From assembly GCF_004376845.1 (NCBI RefSeq), contig NZ_SNUW01000010.1, positions 62,001 through 126,000 of the forward strand: DNA of 64,000 bases, in the 5' to 3' direction. The position numbers and the translations under genes are program-made. The DNA is from Psychromonas algarum. GTDB taxonomy: Bacteria > Pseudomonadota > Gammaproteobacteria > Enterobacterales > Psychromonadaceae. The stretch's first letter is position 1. Each line of letters begins with the position of its first letter. Positions 19,862 through 30,142 of this stretch are shown here, piece by piece. The notes under the pieces are model-generated. The model searched no databases and was not told where the DNA came from. It was given only the letters and a program-made list of their open reading frames with translations.

Positions 19862-20494
19862 ATGCCTATTAATAAAATATCCACAGTCACTGATACTCCA
19901 CGATTAATTAACTTATTAGGCATCACAGAGAATACTAAAGAAGCAGGATTCATATTATCCGACGGGCGGTTATTACATCTCCCACGAAAAAACCCTTTAG
20001 TAAATTTTAATCATCTTGATGTCATTAAATTATTACCACAGTTTCAAATGACAACAAATCCTGTTAGTGATACAGAAATGATTGCTTTTATGGCAAAAGA
20101 GCAGTTAATCCGCTTTAACATCGAAGGCATAATCCACTGTGCTGTCCATCCAAGCTCTATGCAAATGCGTAAGATTTACAACATACTTGCTTATCGCTCA
20201 TCAATCTTTGAAATTATCATATCTAATGCAGCTGCCATGACATTAGCGCAGCATCAAGTATCTGGACCAAGCATGTCAACATTAGTAAAAATTTTTAAAA
20301 TTTATGAGCAGCAAACTGCCGCCATTAAAACCGATGAATTTTTTGTACAACAGACAGCAACTCATTACCAACTTGTATTTCGTCCAAGCATGAAAGTAGT
20401 CGGTAAGATGAATAAAAATACTAATACATTAAAAATGGAGCTCGAATATAAATCCGCGAGTAAATTATTTTATCAATTAATAACTGATTTATAG
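19862..20494 (+). CDS. Uncharacterised cytoplasmic protein
   Basis: I do not recognise this family. 210 residues, no signal peptide or membrane span, GAGG ribosome site, 13 bases after ycbX. The sequence has an alpha/beta character with a hydrophobic central segment IFEIIISNAAAMTLA near residue 118 and a basic C-terminal part. Codon use matches the neighbours, so it looks real. Placement behind mgsA-ycbX suggests a shared transcript but not a function. Confidence 0.7.
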   Translation: MPINKISTVTDTPRLINLLGITENTKEAGFILSDGRLLHLPRKNPLVNFNHLDVIKLLPQFQMTTNPVSDTEMIAFMAKEQLIRFNIEGIIHCAVHPSSMQMRKIYNILAYRSSIFEIIISNAAAMTLAQHQVSGPSMSTLVKIFKIYEQQTAAIKTDEFFVQQTATHYQLVFRPSMKVVGKMNKNTNTLKMELEYKSASKLFYQLITDL

Positions 20495-20567
20495 TTTTAA
20501 AATAGATAATGATTGGTAAAAGTAACGATTTAAAAGCCCATAAAAACCTTTATTCAGCTACTTACTG

Positions 20568-21329
20568 TTAATTGATAGGACAACCACTGTGGAATTTAAA
20601 ATCCTCATCAGGGCTAGTAATTAACTCTCCTTCAATTTTACCAAAATAGGCAATACGCTGACTAATATCCTTACCTGCTATTTGCTCTGCAAGTGTTAAA
20701 TAATCTTGATAATGGCGCGCTTCTGACCGTAAAAGAGAAAGGTAAAATTTATTTAATACAGGATCTAAATGCGCTGCTATCTTAGCAAAACGTTCACAGG
20801 ATCTTGCTTCAATATAAGCACTGCAAATGAGCTTATCTATCAAAGTATCAGGCTCATGCGTTGTAACATGATTTAATAATTCTTTAGCGTAGCGACTCGA
20901 ACCAACAAAACCAAAACGAATATCACGTGCATGCATGATCTCTATTACTTGATAAAAATGATGTAATTCTTCTTTAATCAATAACACCATTTTATCAACT
21001 AAGTCTTGAGCATAAGGTATATTACCTTTCACAATAATTTTTTTAGATAAATTATTGTTTGCTAACGCTCGCCAATCACCTTGCTTACGATAAACATAAT
21101 CATTATAAGGTGTTAACCAAGACATCAAAGCATCACCACTTTGTTTATCCACCGCATAGCGACGAATCAATAGCATACCTGTTTGAGCAGCTTTTAATTC
21201 ACAGATCATATGATCGATTAATAACACGGATTGATGCTCAACAAGCTTAGCTTTATTTATCCAAGCTTGTGGTGTTTCCGTATGTAAAAATGCTTTTATT
21301 GGCGCTAATAGTTTTTCTTCAGCTTGCAT
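20568..21329 (-). CDS. miaE: tRNA-(2-methylthio-N6-isopentenyl-A37) hydroxylase MiaE
   Basis: Non-heme di-iron monooxygenase that hydroxylates ms2i6A to ms2io6A at tRNA position 37. 253 residues; the four-helix bundle ligands are visible as the ICELKAAQTG segment, KEELHHFYQVIEIM (EELHH), CSAYIEARSCERF, and RSEARHYQDYL (EARH). Its start touches the stop of the helicase gene upstream (one-base overlap), so the two are probably translationally coupled. Confidence 0.92.
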   Translation of the reverse strand: MQAEEKLLAPIKAFLHTETPQAWINKAKLVEHQSVLLIDHMICELKAAQTGMLLIRRYAVDKQSGDALMSWLTPYNDYVYRKQGDWRALANNNLSKKIIVKGNIPYAQDLVDKMVLLIKEELHHFYQVIEIMHARDIRFGFVGSSRYAKELLNHVTTHEPDTLIDKLICSAYIEARSCERFAKIAAHLDPVLNKFYLSLLRSEARHYQDYLTLAEQIAGKDISQRIAYFGKIEGELITSPDEDFKFHSGCPIN

Positions 21330-24300
21330 TAATAACGCTCAAATAATTTTAATAGTGCATCGCTATTATCCGGAGCAAAGTTTTCTTCTTGCTCTTTTCC
21401 ATACACACTATCTGCTAATTTTTGTTTACGTGACTGCAATGCTAAAACACGCTCTTCAACGGTTTCTTCACAAATTAATTTATAAACAAAAACAGGTTTA
21501 TCTTGGCCAATTCGATATGCACGGTCAGTTGCTTGATTTTCTACGGCAGGATTCCACCATGGATCATAATGAATAACAGTATCTGCTGCTGTTAAATTAA
21601 GACCGACACCACCCGCTTTTAAGGAGATTAAGAATACTGGAACATCACCCACTTGGAATTTCTCAATGACATCACTACGATTACGCGTTTGCCCTGTTAA
21701 TTTAACAAAATCAATACCCGTTTCTTGTAATGCTTCTTCAATTAAGCCTAACATTTGTGCAAATTGAGAGAAGATAAGAATGCGGCGGCCTTCTTCTACC
21801 ATCTCCGGTACAATTTCCATTAAAAAGTCTAATTTTGCAGAACTTTTAATTTGCTGTGCATGTTCTAATTTGACTAAACGAGGATCACAACAAGCTTGGC
21901 GTAATTTCAGTAACGCATCTAAAAATTCGATACGACTTCTTGCCATCCCTTTTTCGCGCAAGAGATCTCGTACTTTTGCTTCCATCGTAATACGAATGCT
22001 TTCATACAGCGTACGTTGATCATTTTGTAATGCGATTTTATGAATAATTTCAGTTTTAGCTGGCAACTCTTTCGCTACATCATCTTTAGTACGACGTAAT
22101 AAGAAAGGTTTGGTTTTTTGAATTAACCATTGCTGTATTTGTTGATTTCCTTCACCTTCAATTCCCTTACGATAAACACGATTGAAAGTACTATATGAAC
22201 CTAAAAACCCTGGCATCAAGAAATCAAACAACGACCATAATTCACCTAAATGATTCTCCATAGGTGTACCGGTTAAACATAGACGCTGTTTAGCATCAAT
22301 TAACTTAATACTTTTAGTCATTTTTGCTAATGGATTTTTAATGGTTTGCGCCTCATCTAAAATGAGATCTGCAAAAGAAAATGCTTCAAACTCCTTAAAA
22401 TCACGAGCAATTAAAGGATAAGTTGTGATAACGAGATCATAATCATTAATATCTTTAAAGAATTGATGACGACCAATGCCATGTAAAACCAATACTTTTA
22501 AGTCAGGCGTAAATTTAATTGCCTCATTAAGCCAGTTACTTACTAAAGAGGTTGGGCAAATCACCATTGAAGGTAAAGTTAATAACTGATGCTGCTTTTT
22601 ATAAAGTAAATACGCTAAGGTTTGAACCGTTTTACCTAAGCCCATATCATCGGCTAACACACCTGAAAAGCCATATTCATTTAAGAACATTAACCAATCT
22701 AAACCTTCTTTTTGGTAATCACGCAGATCAGCCGTTAAACCTTCAGGTTTAAGCACAGATTGAATACCACTAAAATTAGCTAACTTTTTAGCTAACTCCT
22801 GAACGTGTTCACCACCAACCCAGCGATTAATTTCAGGTAATTGAGCTAATAAAGCAGCCTGATTTTGCGGCAGATTAATCTTGCTTTCATTGACTTCACC
22901 TAACTCTTGCAAGATTGACAAAATAGGTTGAATAGATTCGCGTTTAACACGCAGAGGACGGCCATTGCCTTGAGCTAATAAGATATCGTAATCATTCTGC
23001 TGCCAATCTTCATTGCTACGTAACCACTCTAATAATAAAGGCAATAATTCAATACGTTTGCCTTCTACTTCAATAGAAACACCTAAATCAAACCAATTAC
23101 CTTTTTCATCAACATCGATGTCAATGCTATCAACTTGCTGACTCTGTAATGCTAAATCTTTAGCAATCTCAAATTGCCAACCTAGTACTTCTAAACGGGC
23201 TTTATGTGCCGTTAATAATGACAACCATTGAAACTCTTGAGAACCACCTAATTCAGGCGGTAAAATTCCCTGTGTATCTTTATTAACTATAAATTTGGGA
23301 TCATACATATACACATCAAGTAAGCATAATTCATTAAATTCATGAAGTGCTGCCAGCTCTTGTTCTATCTCACGTGAGATACTAACAATCTGACCTTTAT
23401 GCATATATTGATTACGTTGTTTATCTTCTAAAATATGAGGAGTTAGCAATAAATCACCATACTTAAAATATAAACGTCCTAAAAATAGGTCTTGAGCTTT
23501 TATCTTTTGTACGTCTAGCTTAAAGATAACCTGCAATTTTTCATCAATATGCTGAATATCATAATGCTGAGGATTAGGTAAAACATCTTGTGAAAACCCG
23601 AGCGAAACTTCCTGTGTAAAATGCGCCCGCTGTTCTTCACCTAACGGTGGTGATTGTAATAACGACAATAACCAATCACGGTTAAAATCTGTTGATATTT
23701 TACCAAACTGATGGCGTTCTAAATCATAGAAATAAGGTTTGGGTGTAGGAATTAATAACCAGTTTTCACAATCATCTAAATTAACCGTTAATTGCTTTAG
23801 CTCATCTTCTACAGATTGCCATTCGAGTGTTAAAGCACGTGCTTCAGAAACTGTTATTTTTTGATCTAAAGTTTCCCAGAAGCAACGTCCTGTTTGTAAT
23901 ATTTTTTGTAAGGCTAATAAATCTAACTCTGTTTTAATATAAGTTTTACCTAACTTGCTAACACGACCTTCTTTAGTTAACAATAAACGTAGAATTTCAA
24001 CATCTTCATCTTCTACCCATTTAAAACTTTCCATCCAGCTTTCATTATCAGCAACAGAAACTAAATCTTTTTCACTGAAAACATGCGTATTTTCACTTTT
24101 TAGGAAACGCACCGTGCCATATTCAACTCTGATATAACGGTGCTCATGATTAAATACTTTTTTATCAAAAGAGAAACGGAAAAAACCTTGATAAGCAGAC
24201 GCTCTCACTTTTGTAGGTTGTGTAACTTTCCCTTCTAACATTTCATACCAAGTTTGGTAACTATTCTCGATATTATAATTAGGAGTGTCAGCTTGATAGG

Positions 24301-24571
24301 CTAATAATAAAGCAACTGCATGTTTACAGTTCCAACCTACAGGACAAGAGCAGGTGCTCTGAATAATATAGCCACCTTTATTGGATGTTTTTATCGATGC
24401 TTTAGTGTCATAAGGAGCTTCATTCGTCCCTTTCACCAATCCTGTCAGGGTATTAGTCGATTCATCATAATCACATGCTAATACACGGCTCTCTTTAAAA
24501 TAGAGGGTACCTCGGTCAATAATGTTACGACCAAAACTTGTTGATATATCTTGCTGAGTCACTTTAGGCAT
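21329..24571 (-). CDS. SNF2-family DEAD/DEAH helicase with SWIM zinc finger
   Basis: Bacterial Swi2/Snf2 ATPase, a DNA translocase of unknown specific role. 1080 residues: SWIM finger CxCx5CxH at Cys74, Cys76, Cys82, His84; a long middle region; ATPase core with DDMGLGKTVQT near residue 640 and a DEAQ box (LILDEAQTIKN) near 739; C-terminal helicase lobe with LISLKAGGVGLNLTAAD and the QATDRAYRIGQ motif VI near 1020. It is not RapA, which has a different N-terminus and no SWIM finger. Upstream of and overlapping miaE. Confidence 0.9.
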   Translation of the reverse strand: MPKVTQQDISTSFGRNIIDRGTLYFKESRVLACDYDESTNTLTGLVKGTNEAPYDTKASIKTSNKGGYIIQSTCSCPVGWNCKHAVALLLAYQADTPNYNIENSYQTWYEMLEGKVTQPTKVRASAYQGFFRFSFDKKVFNHEHRYIRVEYGTVRFLKSENTHVFSEKDLVSVADNESWMESFKWVEDEDVEILRLLLTKEGRVSKLGKTYIKTELDLLALQKILQTGRCFWETLDQKITVSEARALTLEWQSVEDELKQLTVNLDDCENWLLIPTPKPYFYDLERHQFGKISTDFNRDWLLSLLQSPPLGEEQRAHFTQEVSLGFSQDVLPNPQHYDIQHIDEKLQVIFKLDVQKIKAQDLFLGRLYFKYGDLLLTPHILEDKQRNQYMHKGQIVSISREIEQELAALHEFNELCLLDVYMYDPKFIVNKDTQGILPPELGGSQEFQWLSLLTAHKARLEVLGWQFEIAKDLALQSQQVDSIDIDVDEKGNWFDLGVSIEVEGKRIELLPLLLEWLRSNEDWQQNDYDILLAQGNGRPLRVKRESIQPILSILQELGEVNESKINLPQNQAALLAQLPEINRWVGGEHVQELAKKLANFSGIQSVLKPEGLTADLRDYQKEGLDWLMFLNEYGFSGVLADDMGLGKTVQTLAYLLYKKQHQLLTLPSMVICPTSLVSNWLNEAIKFTPDLKVLVLHGIGRHQFFKDINDYDLVITTYPLIARDFKEFEAFSFADLILDEAQTIKNPLAKMTKSIKLIDAKQRLCLTGTPMENHLGELWSLFDFLMPGFLGSYSTFNRVYRKGIEGEGNQQIQQWLIQKTKPFLLRRTKDDVAKELPAKTEIIHKIALQNDQRTLYESIRITMEAKVRDLLREKGMARSRIEFLDALLKLRQACCDPRLVKLEHAQQIKSSAKLDFLMEIVPEMVEEGRRILIFSQFAQMLGLIEEALQETGIDFVKLTGQTRNRSDVIEKFQVGDVPVFLISLKAGGVGLNLTAADTVIHYDPWWNPAVENQATDRAYRIGQDKPVFVYKLICEETVEERVLALQSRKQKLADSVYGKEQEENFAPDNSDALLKLFERY

Positions 24572-24780
24572 CGGAAAAAACCATCTAAAAAACGGATCGT
24601 TAATGATAGAGAGATCATGTGCATAAATAAAGGACTAATCACAAAATTACAAACATCCTAATAATTACAGACACATTTATTTACTAATAAAGACAATTTT
24701 AGTAGTTTACAGACAGGAATTTTATTTATCTTAAAAACGATACAATAAAAAATAGATCATCTTATAGAGATAAGAATTCA

Positions 24781-25647
24781 TTGTTAAAAACTCAAACTCT
24801 TGCATCATTTTATTTTTTCATTATTGCTTATATCTGCCTGCACATATCTCAGTTCCCAATGGCTAATGATGTCGATTTTTATAGCTTATATTTTGAATTA
24901 ATCATTACAATAACCCTGTTATTTTTGCTCATTAACTTACATAGAATGAAACATAATACCGTTGTTCATAAGTACCTATTAAGTGCCTTTTTCTTTTTAT
25001 TTTTAGCTTTATTAACAGATTCCTTAGATGAAATATTTATTCAGCCATGGTTATTAACTGCGCTACTCGAAGATCTAGGACAAGTGATAGGGTTTATTCT
25101 GCTCTTTCACGGTATTAACACATGGATAACACAAAATAGTGTTCAAACGGGCGAGTTAAAAAAACGCTCAGAAACAGATGAGTTAACTGAGCTATATACT
25201 CGTAGCCATTTCAACAATATGCTTAATAACAAATTATTAGAACAAAGTAATTTATCCATCTTATTAATTAATATTGATAATTTTAAAACTATAAATGAAC
25301 AATATGGTCAGTCTGCTGGAGATATTGTTTTAAAACGCTTTGCAAATAAATTAAAGGATTGTGTGCGTAAAACAGATATTGCCGCTCGCTGGAATGGTGA
25401 AGAATTTATTGTATTGTTAATTGGCAGTGATAATCAAATTACTAAAGACATAGCTGAATTGATCCGTGAAAATACTGAATTATTATGTGTGGAATACAAT
25501 CAAGACATCATCAATATAACGGTTAGTATTGGTGTGGCAAGCTATCAAGATGGAATAAAGAGTTGTGAATTAATTCATCAAGCTGAACAATGTCTATCAG
25601 AAGCTAAAAGTTCAGGTAAAAACAAAGTATTAATCGATAACAAATAA
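24781..25647 (+). CDS. Membrane-anchored GGDEF protein (diguanylate cyclase candidate)
   Basis: Likely makes cyclic di-GMP. 288 residues: several hydrophobic segments in the first 115 residues, then a GGDEF domain with INIDNFKTINEQYG (Mg Asp166) and the signature loop NGEEF at 205-209. The first glycine of the loop is Asn, a variation found in some active cyclases. An RxxD inhibitory site (RKTD, 196-199) lies exactly five residues before the loop, so product feedback is likely. The start is TTG with a weak ribosome site, so the N-terminus is uncertain. Monocistronic, divergent from the helicase. Confidence 0.85.
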   Translation: MLKTQTLASFYFFIIAYICLHISQFPMANDVDFYSLYFELIITITLLFLLINLHRMKHNTVVHKYLLSAFFFLFLALLTDSLDEIFIQPWLLTALLEDLGQVIGFILLFHGINTWITQNSVQTGELKKRSETDELTELYTRSHFNNMLNNKLLEQSNLSILLINIDNFKTINEQYGQSAGDIVLKRFANKLKDCVRKTDIAARWNGEEFIVLLIGSDNQITKDIAELIRENTELLCVEYNQDIINITVSIGVASYQDGIKSCELIHQAEQCLSEAKSSGKNKVLIDNK

Positions 25648-25678
25648 TCATCCACTTCCTAATAAGAAGTGGATGATT
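25646..25678. terminator. Hairpin between the GGDEF gene and metH
   Basis: Perfect 13-bp stem (25646-25658 and 25666-25678, core ATCCACTTC) with a 7-base loop in the convergent gap. T runs are weak on both sides. Confidence 0.6.
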
Positions 25679-25691
25679 GCTATTAATTTAA

Positions 25692-28600
25692 TTAACTTAA
25701 ATTAGGTCCTAACCAACGTTCCGCCGTTAACATATCCCAACCTTTACGTTTCGCATAGTCTTCTACTTGATCCTGTTGAATAGTAGCAATCGCAAAGTAT
25801 CGACTTTCAGGATGAGAGAATATCCAACCTGATACAGCAGCACCAGGATTCATGGCATAGCTTGATGTTAACTCCATGCCAATCTCTTGTTCAACATTCA
25901 TTAAGTCCCAAATAACTGCTTTTTCAGTATGTTCAGGACAAGCAGGATAACCAGGAGCAGGACGAATCCCTTGATATTTTTCACGGATCAGATCATCATT
26001 ACCTAGCGTTTCATCAGCAGCAAACCCCCAGTAATCTTTACGAGTTTGTTGATGTAAATATTCAGCAAATGCTTCTGCTAAACGATCACAAACAGCTTGT
26101 ACCAAAATAGCATTATAATCATCATTATTTGCTCTGTAGCGTTCAGCAACTTCACGCTCGCCAATACCACCGGTTACAGCAAAAGCCGCAATATAATCTG
26201 CCACTCCCGTGGATTTTGGTGCAATATAATCAGCTAAACAATGATTAACAAAAGGTGCTTTTTTCTCTGTTTGTTGACGTAGTTGATTACTCACTTGTAA
26301 GATTTCAGACCGTGTTTCATCACTATAGATTTCAATATCATCACCAACACTATTTGCAGGGAAGATACCCACCATACCCGCTGCAGTAATTTCCCCTTCG
26401 GCTTCGACAGTATCTAACATTGCTAAGGCATCTGCGAATAATCGTGTAGCTTCTTCGCCAACCACTTCATCTTTTAAGATACGAGGGTATTTACCTGCTA
26501 ATCCCCATGTCATAAAGAAAGGAGTCCAATCAATATATTCACGTAATACGCTAATAGACATATTGTTAATGACTTGAAGGCCTAATTTATTAGGTACTTT
26601 AGGCTGATAAGACGACCAATCTATTTTTGCTTTATTCGCTCGAGCTTGAGGCAATCCAATAGGTGCACTACGAGGGCGTTTATTCGCATGCTGCTCTCGT
26701 ACTCGTATGTAGTCTAAATTTAACTTTTCAACAAAATCAGGTTTAGTTTTAGGGCTTAATAATTTCTGACAAACACCTACCGCACGAGAAGCGTTAGAAA
26801 CATAAACCACAGGTTCATCATAATTCTGCTCAATTTTAACTGCTGTATGCGCTTTAGAGGTAGTCGCTCCTCCGATTAATAATGGGATTTTTAAACCTTG
26901 ACGTTGCATCTCTTTCGCAACATAAACCATTTCATCTAAGGAAGGAGTGATTAAACCAGATAAACCAATTAAATCTGCATTATGTTCAAGAGCTGTTTTG
27001 ATGATCTTATCGGTAGGCACCATTACACCTAAATCAATAATTTCATAGTTATTACATTGTAAAATAACGCCTACAATATTCTTACCAATATCGTGAACAT
27101 CACCTTTAACAGTTGCCATAACAACTACACCATTAGTCTCACCAACAGCTTTAGTTGCCTCAATGTAAGGATTTAAATAAGCAACCGCTTGTTTCATTAC
27201 ACGTGCAGACTTAACAACCTGTGGTAAAAACATTTTGCCTTCACCAAACAAATCACCAACGATGTTCATACCATCCATTAGCGGCCCTTCGATCACTTCA
27301 ATAGGCATATTAACGGCTTGACGGGCTAGCTCAGTATCCTCTTCAATAAACTCGGTAATACCTTTTACTAATGCGTGCGCAATACGTTCATTAACAGGAA
27401 GTGTTCGCCATTCCAGTGCTTTACCATCATCAACTTTAGCTACGCCATCACCTCGATATTTTTCAGCGAGATCTAATAAAGCATCCGTTGCATTAGCGTG
27501 TTTATTTAAAACAACATCTTCTACTGCATCTTTTAATTCTTTAGGAATATCATCATAAATAGCTAACTGTGCAGCATTTACAATCCCCATATCCATGCCA
27601 TTTTTAATACAGTAATAAAGGAATACAGCATGAATCGCTTCACGAACAGGGTTGTTACCACGGAATGAGAAAGAAACGTTAGAAACACCACCAGAGATCA
27701 TCGCATGCGGTAAGTTATCTTTAATGTCTTTAACTGCTTCGATAAAGTCTACCGCATAGTTATTATGCTCATCGATACCTGTTGCAACAGCAAATATATT
27801 AGGGTCAAAAATAATATCTTCAGGTGGGAAGCCCACTTGATTAACAAGGATGTCGTATGAACGTTTACAAATTTCAAATTTACGCGCTCGGGTATCAGCT
27901 TGGCCATCTTCATCAAAAGCCATAATAATCACAGCAAAACCATAACGACGGATCAATTTTGCTTGATTGATAAAGTTATCAACACCTTCTTTCATGCTGA
28001 TAGAGTTAACAATCCCTTTACCTTGAACACATTTTAAACCTTCTTCTAAAATTTCCCATTTAGAAGAATCGACCATAATTGGAACACGTGAAATATCAGG
28101 TTCTGAAGCACATAAGTTTAAGAATTTTTTCATCGCATATAATGAATCAAGCATCGCTTCATCCATATTAATATCGATAATATCAGCACCCGCTTCTACT
28201 TGATGTAAAGCAACTTCTAGCGCTTCATCGTATAACTCATCTTTAATTAAACGTTTAAAACGAGCTGAACCCGTTACGTTAGTACGCTCCCCAACATTTT
28301 GGAATAATGAATCATGGCTAATCGTTAGTGCTTCTAATCCACTTAAACGACACGCCACTTCAATTTCAGGGAGAACTCGAGGTTTAATACCTTCAACAGC
28401 ATCAGCCATTGCTTTAATATGCGCAGGGGTTGTACCGCAACATCCCCCGACTAGATTTAAAAAGCCACTTTCAGCCCACTCTTTAATATGAGTAGACATT
28501 TCGTCAGCTTCTAAATCATATTCGCCAAAAGCATTAGGTAAACCAGCATTAGGGTGAGCAGAAACATAAGTTTCAGAAATACGAGACATCTCTTGCACAT

Positions 28601-29375
28601 ATTGACGTAATTCATCAGGGCCTAATGCACAGTTTAAACCAAAAGAAATAGGTTCAGCATGGCGTAGAGAGTTATAAAAAGCTTCTGTCGTCTGTCCTGA
28701 TAAAGTACGCCCTGAAGCATCGGTAATCGTGCCAGAAATCATGATTGGTAATTTATAGCCCAACTCTTCAAATACAGTTTCTACAGCAAACACGGCAGCT
28801 TTTGCATTTAAAGTATCAAAGATGGTTTCAATAAGAATTAAATCACAACCACCTTTAATTAACGCATGTGTTGATTCAATATAAGCAGTCACTAATTCAT
28901 CAAAAGTAACATTACGATAAGCAGGATCATTTACATCAGGAGAAATAGAACAAGTACGGTTTGTTGGGCCTAAAACGCCAGCAACAAAACGAGGACGATC
29001 AGGTGTTTCATCTGTTTTTTCGTCTGCAATACGACGAGCAATACGAGCAGCTTGTAGATTTATTTCAGCAGATAATGATTCCATTTCATAATCTGCCATT
29101 GCAATAGTAGTGGCATTAAATGTATTGGTTTCTAGAATATCAGCACCAGCATCTAAATATTCACGGTGAATATTGGCAATGATCTCAGGTTGAGTCAGTA
29201 CTAAGAGATCATTATTACCTTTTACGTCACAGCTCCATTCTTTAAAGCGCTCTCCACGAAAGTCTGCCTCTTCAAATTTATGGTCTTGGATCATCGTCCC
29301 CATGCCGCCATCGATAAGAAGAATGTGTTTTTCTAGCTGTGCTTTAATTAATGCACTACGATCCATTGCTGACAT
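25692..29375 (-). CDS. metH: Cobalamin-dependent methionine synthase
   Basis: Transfers a methyl group from methyltetrahydrofolate to homocysteine through cobalamin. 1227 residues with the full module order: homocysteine domain (DGGMGTMIQ near residue 20, zinc ligands including VGGCCGTTP), pterin domain ([13 protein letters not shown]), cobalamin cap and binding domain with the base-off ligand motif [10 protein letters not shown] near 755-765, and the SAM-dependent reactivation domain with [16 protein letters not shown] precedes the ATG. No MetJ box is evident directly upstream. The gap to metA holds a terminator-like element on the same strand. Confidence 0.97.
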   Translation of the reverse strand: MSAMDRSALIKAQLEKHILLIDGGMGTMIQDHKFEEADFRGERFKEWSCDVKGNNDLLVLTQPEIIANIHREYLDAGADILETNTFNATTIAMADYEMESLSAEINLQAARIARRIADEKTDETPDRPRFVAGVLGPTNRTCSISPDVNDPAYRNVTFDELVTAYIESTHALIKGGCDLILIETIFDTLNAKAAVFAVETVFEELGYKLPIMISGTITDASGRTLSGQTTEAFYNSLRHAEPISFGLNCALGPDELRQYVQEMSRISETYVSAHPNAGLPNAFGEYDLEADEMSTHIKEWAESGFLNLVGGCCGTTPAHIKAMADAVEGIKPRVLPEIEVACRLSGLEALTISHDSLFQNVGERTNVTGSARFKRLIKDELYDEALEVALHQVEAGADIIDINMDEAMLDSLYAMKKFLNLCASEPDISRVPIMVDSSKWEILEEGLKCVQGKGIVNSISMKEGVDNFINQAKLIRRYGFAVIIMAFDEDGQADTRARKFEICKRSYDILVNQVGFPPEDIIFDPNIFAVATGIDEHNNYAVDFIEAVKDIKDNLPHAMISGGVSNVSFSFRGNNPVREAIHAVFLYYCIKNGMDMGIVNAAQLAIYDDIPKELKDAVEDVVLNKHANATDALLDLAEKYRGDGVAKVDDGKALEWRTLPVNERIAHALVKGITEFIEEDTELARQAVNMPIEVIEGPLMDGMNIVGDLFGEGKMFLPQVVKSARVMKQAVAYLNPYIEATKAVGETNGVVVMATVKGDVHDIGKNIVGVILQCNNYEIIDLGVMVPTDKIIKTALEHNADLIGLSGLITPSLDEMVYVAKEMQRQGLKIPLLIGGATTSKAHTAVKIEQNYDEPVVYVSNASRAVGVCQKLLSPKTKPDFVEKLNLDYIRVREQHANKRPRSAPIGLPQARANKAKIDWSSYQPKVPNKLGLQVINNMSISVLREYIDWTPFFMTWGLAGKYPRILKDEVVGEEATRLFADALAMLDTVEAEGEITAAGMVGIFPANSVGDDIEIYSDETRSEILQVSNQLRQQTEKKAPFVNHCLADYIAPKSTGVADYIAAFAVTGGIGEREVAERYRANNDDYNAILVQAVCDRLAEAFAEYLHQQTRKDYWGFAADETLGNDDLIREKYQGIRPAPGYPACPEHTEKAVIWDLMNVEQEIGMELTSSYAMNPGAAVSGWIFSHPESRYFAIATIQQDQVEDYAKRKGWDMLTAERWLGPNLS

Positions 29376-29592
29376 AGAATTTCCTGCTGCTGTTTTTTAG
29401 GTAAAAATCAATGTTTATAATAACATAAAAGTAAACATGCATAACTTTCAAAGCGCATTCCATCTTGAAATATTCTGTTATAAATTATGAATATTTTGAT
29501 AGTTGTAAGAATCATGGATGATAACCACGGAAGTATCGTAGTTGCTATAACAGATAGATTTAAACAAAAGGATAGCGCGAGGAATTCACTCA

Positions 29593-29621
29593 CAAAAAAA
29601 GCGAGCTACTTAGCTCGCTTT
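29593..29621 (-). terminator. Orphan intrinsic terminator in the metA-metH gap
   Basis: Stem AAAGCGAGCT/AGCTCGCTTT (29598-29607 and 29612-29621), 4-base loop, followed on the minus strand by seven T. It lies 218 bases upstream of metH and over 500 bases downstream of metA, so it ends either a long metA 3' UTR, a separate small RNA, or an attenuated metH leader. Confidence 0.8.
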
Positions 29622-29740
29622 ACATCTTGAAAGAACTGTTTAATTGTGAGTATTAAAAGGTTTATTAACTTAAGAATAAATAATCATTCATAACAATAAA
29701 ACTTTAGCAATGCTCCACTATCTAAATCAGTAAAAGTAAA

Positions 29741-29796
29741 TGTCAGATTAGCCCGTTGGCAATGAGTTTTAAAAAAATAAACTCCTAACTCTGACA
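29741..29796 (-). ncRNA. Structured RNA element candidate between metA and metH
   Basis: On the minus strand an outer stem TGTCAGA-TTAG pairs with CTAATCTGACA (one bulged base), enclosing an inner stem GAGTTT/AAACTC and a 12-base single-stranded segment ATTGCCAACGGG. About 120 bases later comes the intrinsic terminator. The pairing is seen directly; that it is a functional RNA is inference, and I do not recognise a known riboswitch. Confidence 0.35.
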
Positions 29797-29890
29797 CTCA
29801 CTTTTAAAACATTGATAAAAAATAATAATATTCAAATCTCCTTGTATTCGTGAACACAATCAGTATGAATTATTAGAAACCGATATTGTT

Positions 29891-29902
29891 ACCCCGCGGG
29901 GT
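29891..29902. other. GC-only 12-bp palindrome
   Basis: ACCCCGCGGGGT, a perfect palindrome in a strongly AT-rich gap. It may be an operator or chance; no assignment is made. Confidence 0.3.
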
Positions 29903-30142
29903 GATTGAGTGTTTAATTTAACAACTCACTAATGCACGGTTTCAGTACACTGATACGAAGCTATCATCAAAATAATTTACTCCTTCAGTATATTTTTATT
30001 AACTTACGATACTTGAAAAATATTAATACAACCATCAAGCGCTAGGTTACTTATTTTTACTTTCTTAACTGTTAATAATTGTAGGTGAGCTTTTAATCCT
30101 TGCCACTTTTTATTCCGTTTTTTTACAATTATTTTTTATCAT

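Larger units (their letters stand above)
29376..30142. other. 767-bp metA-metH intergenic gap
   Basis: No convincing protein frame; a 61-codon frame at 29408-29593 has no support. It contains a minus-strand intrinsic terminator (29593-29621), a two-stem structured element (29741-29796), a perfect 12-bp GC palindrome (29891-29902) and an 18-bp near-palindrome GTTTCAGTACACTGATAC (29939-29956). Confidence 0.7.

Noticed and set aside
29376-29470. MetJ or MetR box directly upstream of metH
   Set aside because: No pair of AGACGTCT-like octamers, and candidate TGAA/TTCA halves are wrongly spaced.
29408-29593. 61-codon minus-strand frame upstream of metH
   Set aside because: No ribosome site, unlike any family, and it lies in the probable metH leader next to the terminator.
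29940-29995. Leader peptide with GAAGGAG and a 12-13 codon frame in the metA-metH gap
   Set aside because: The codons show no run of a regulatory amino acid and no attenuator directly follows; it cannot be distinguished from chance.
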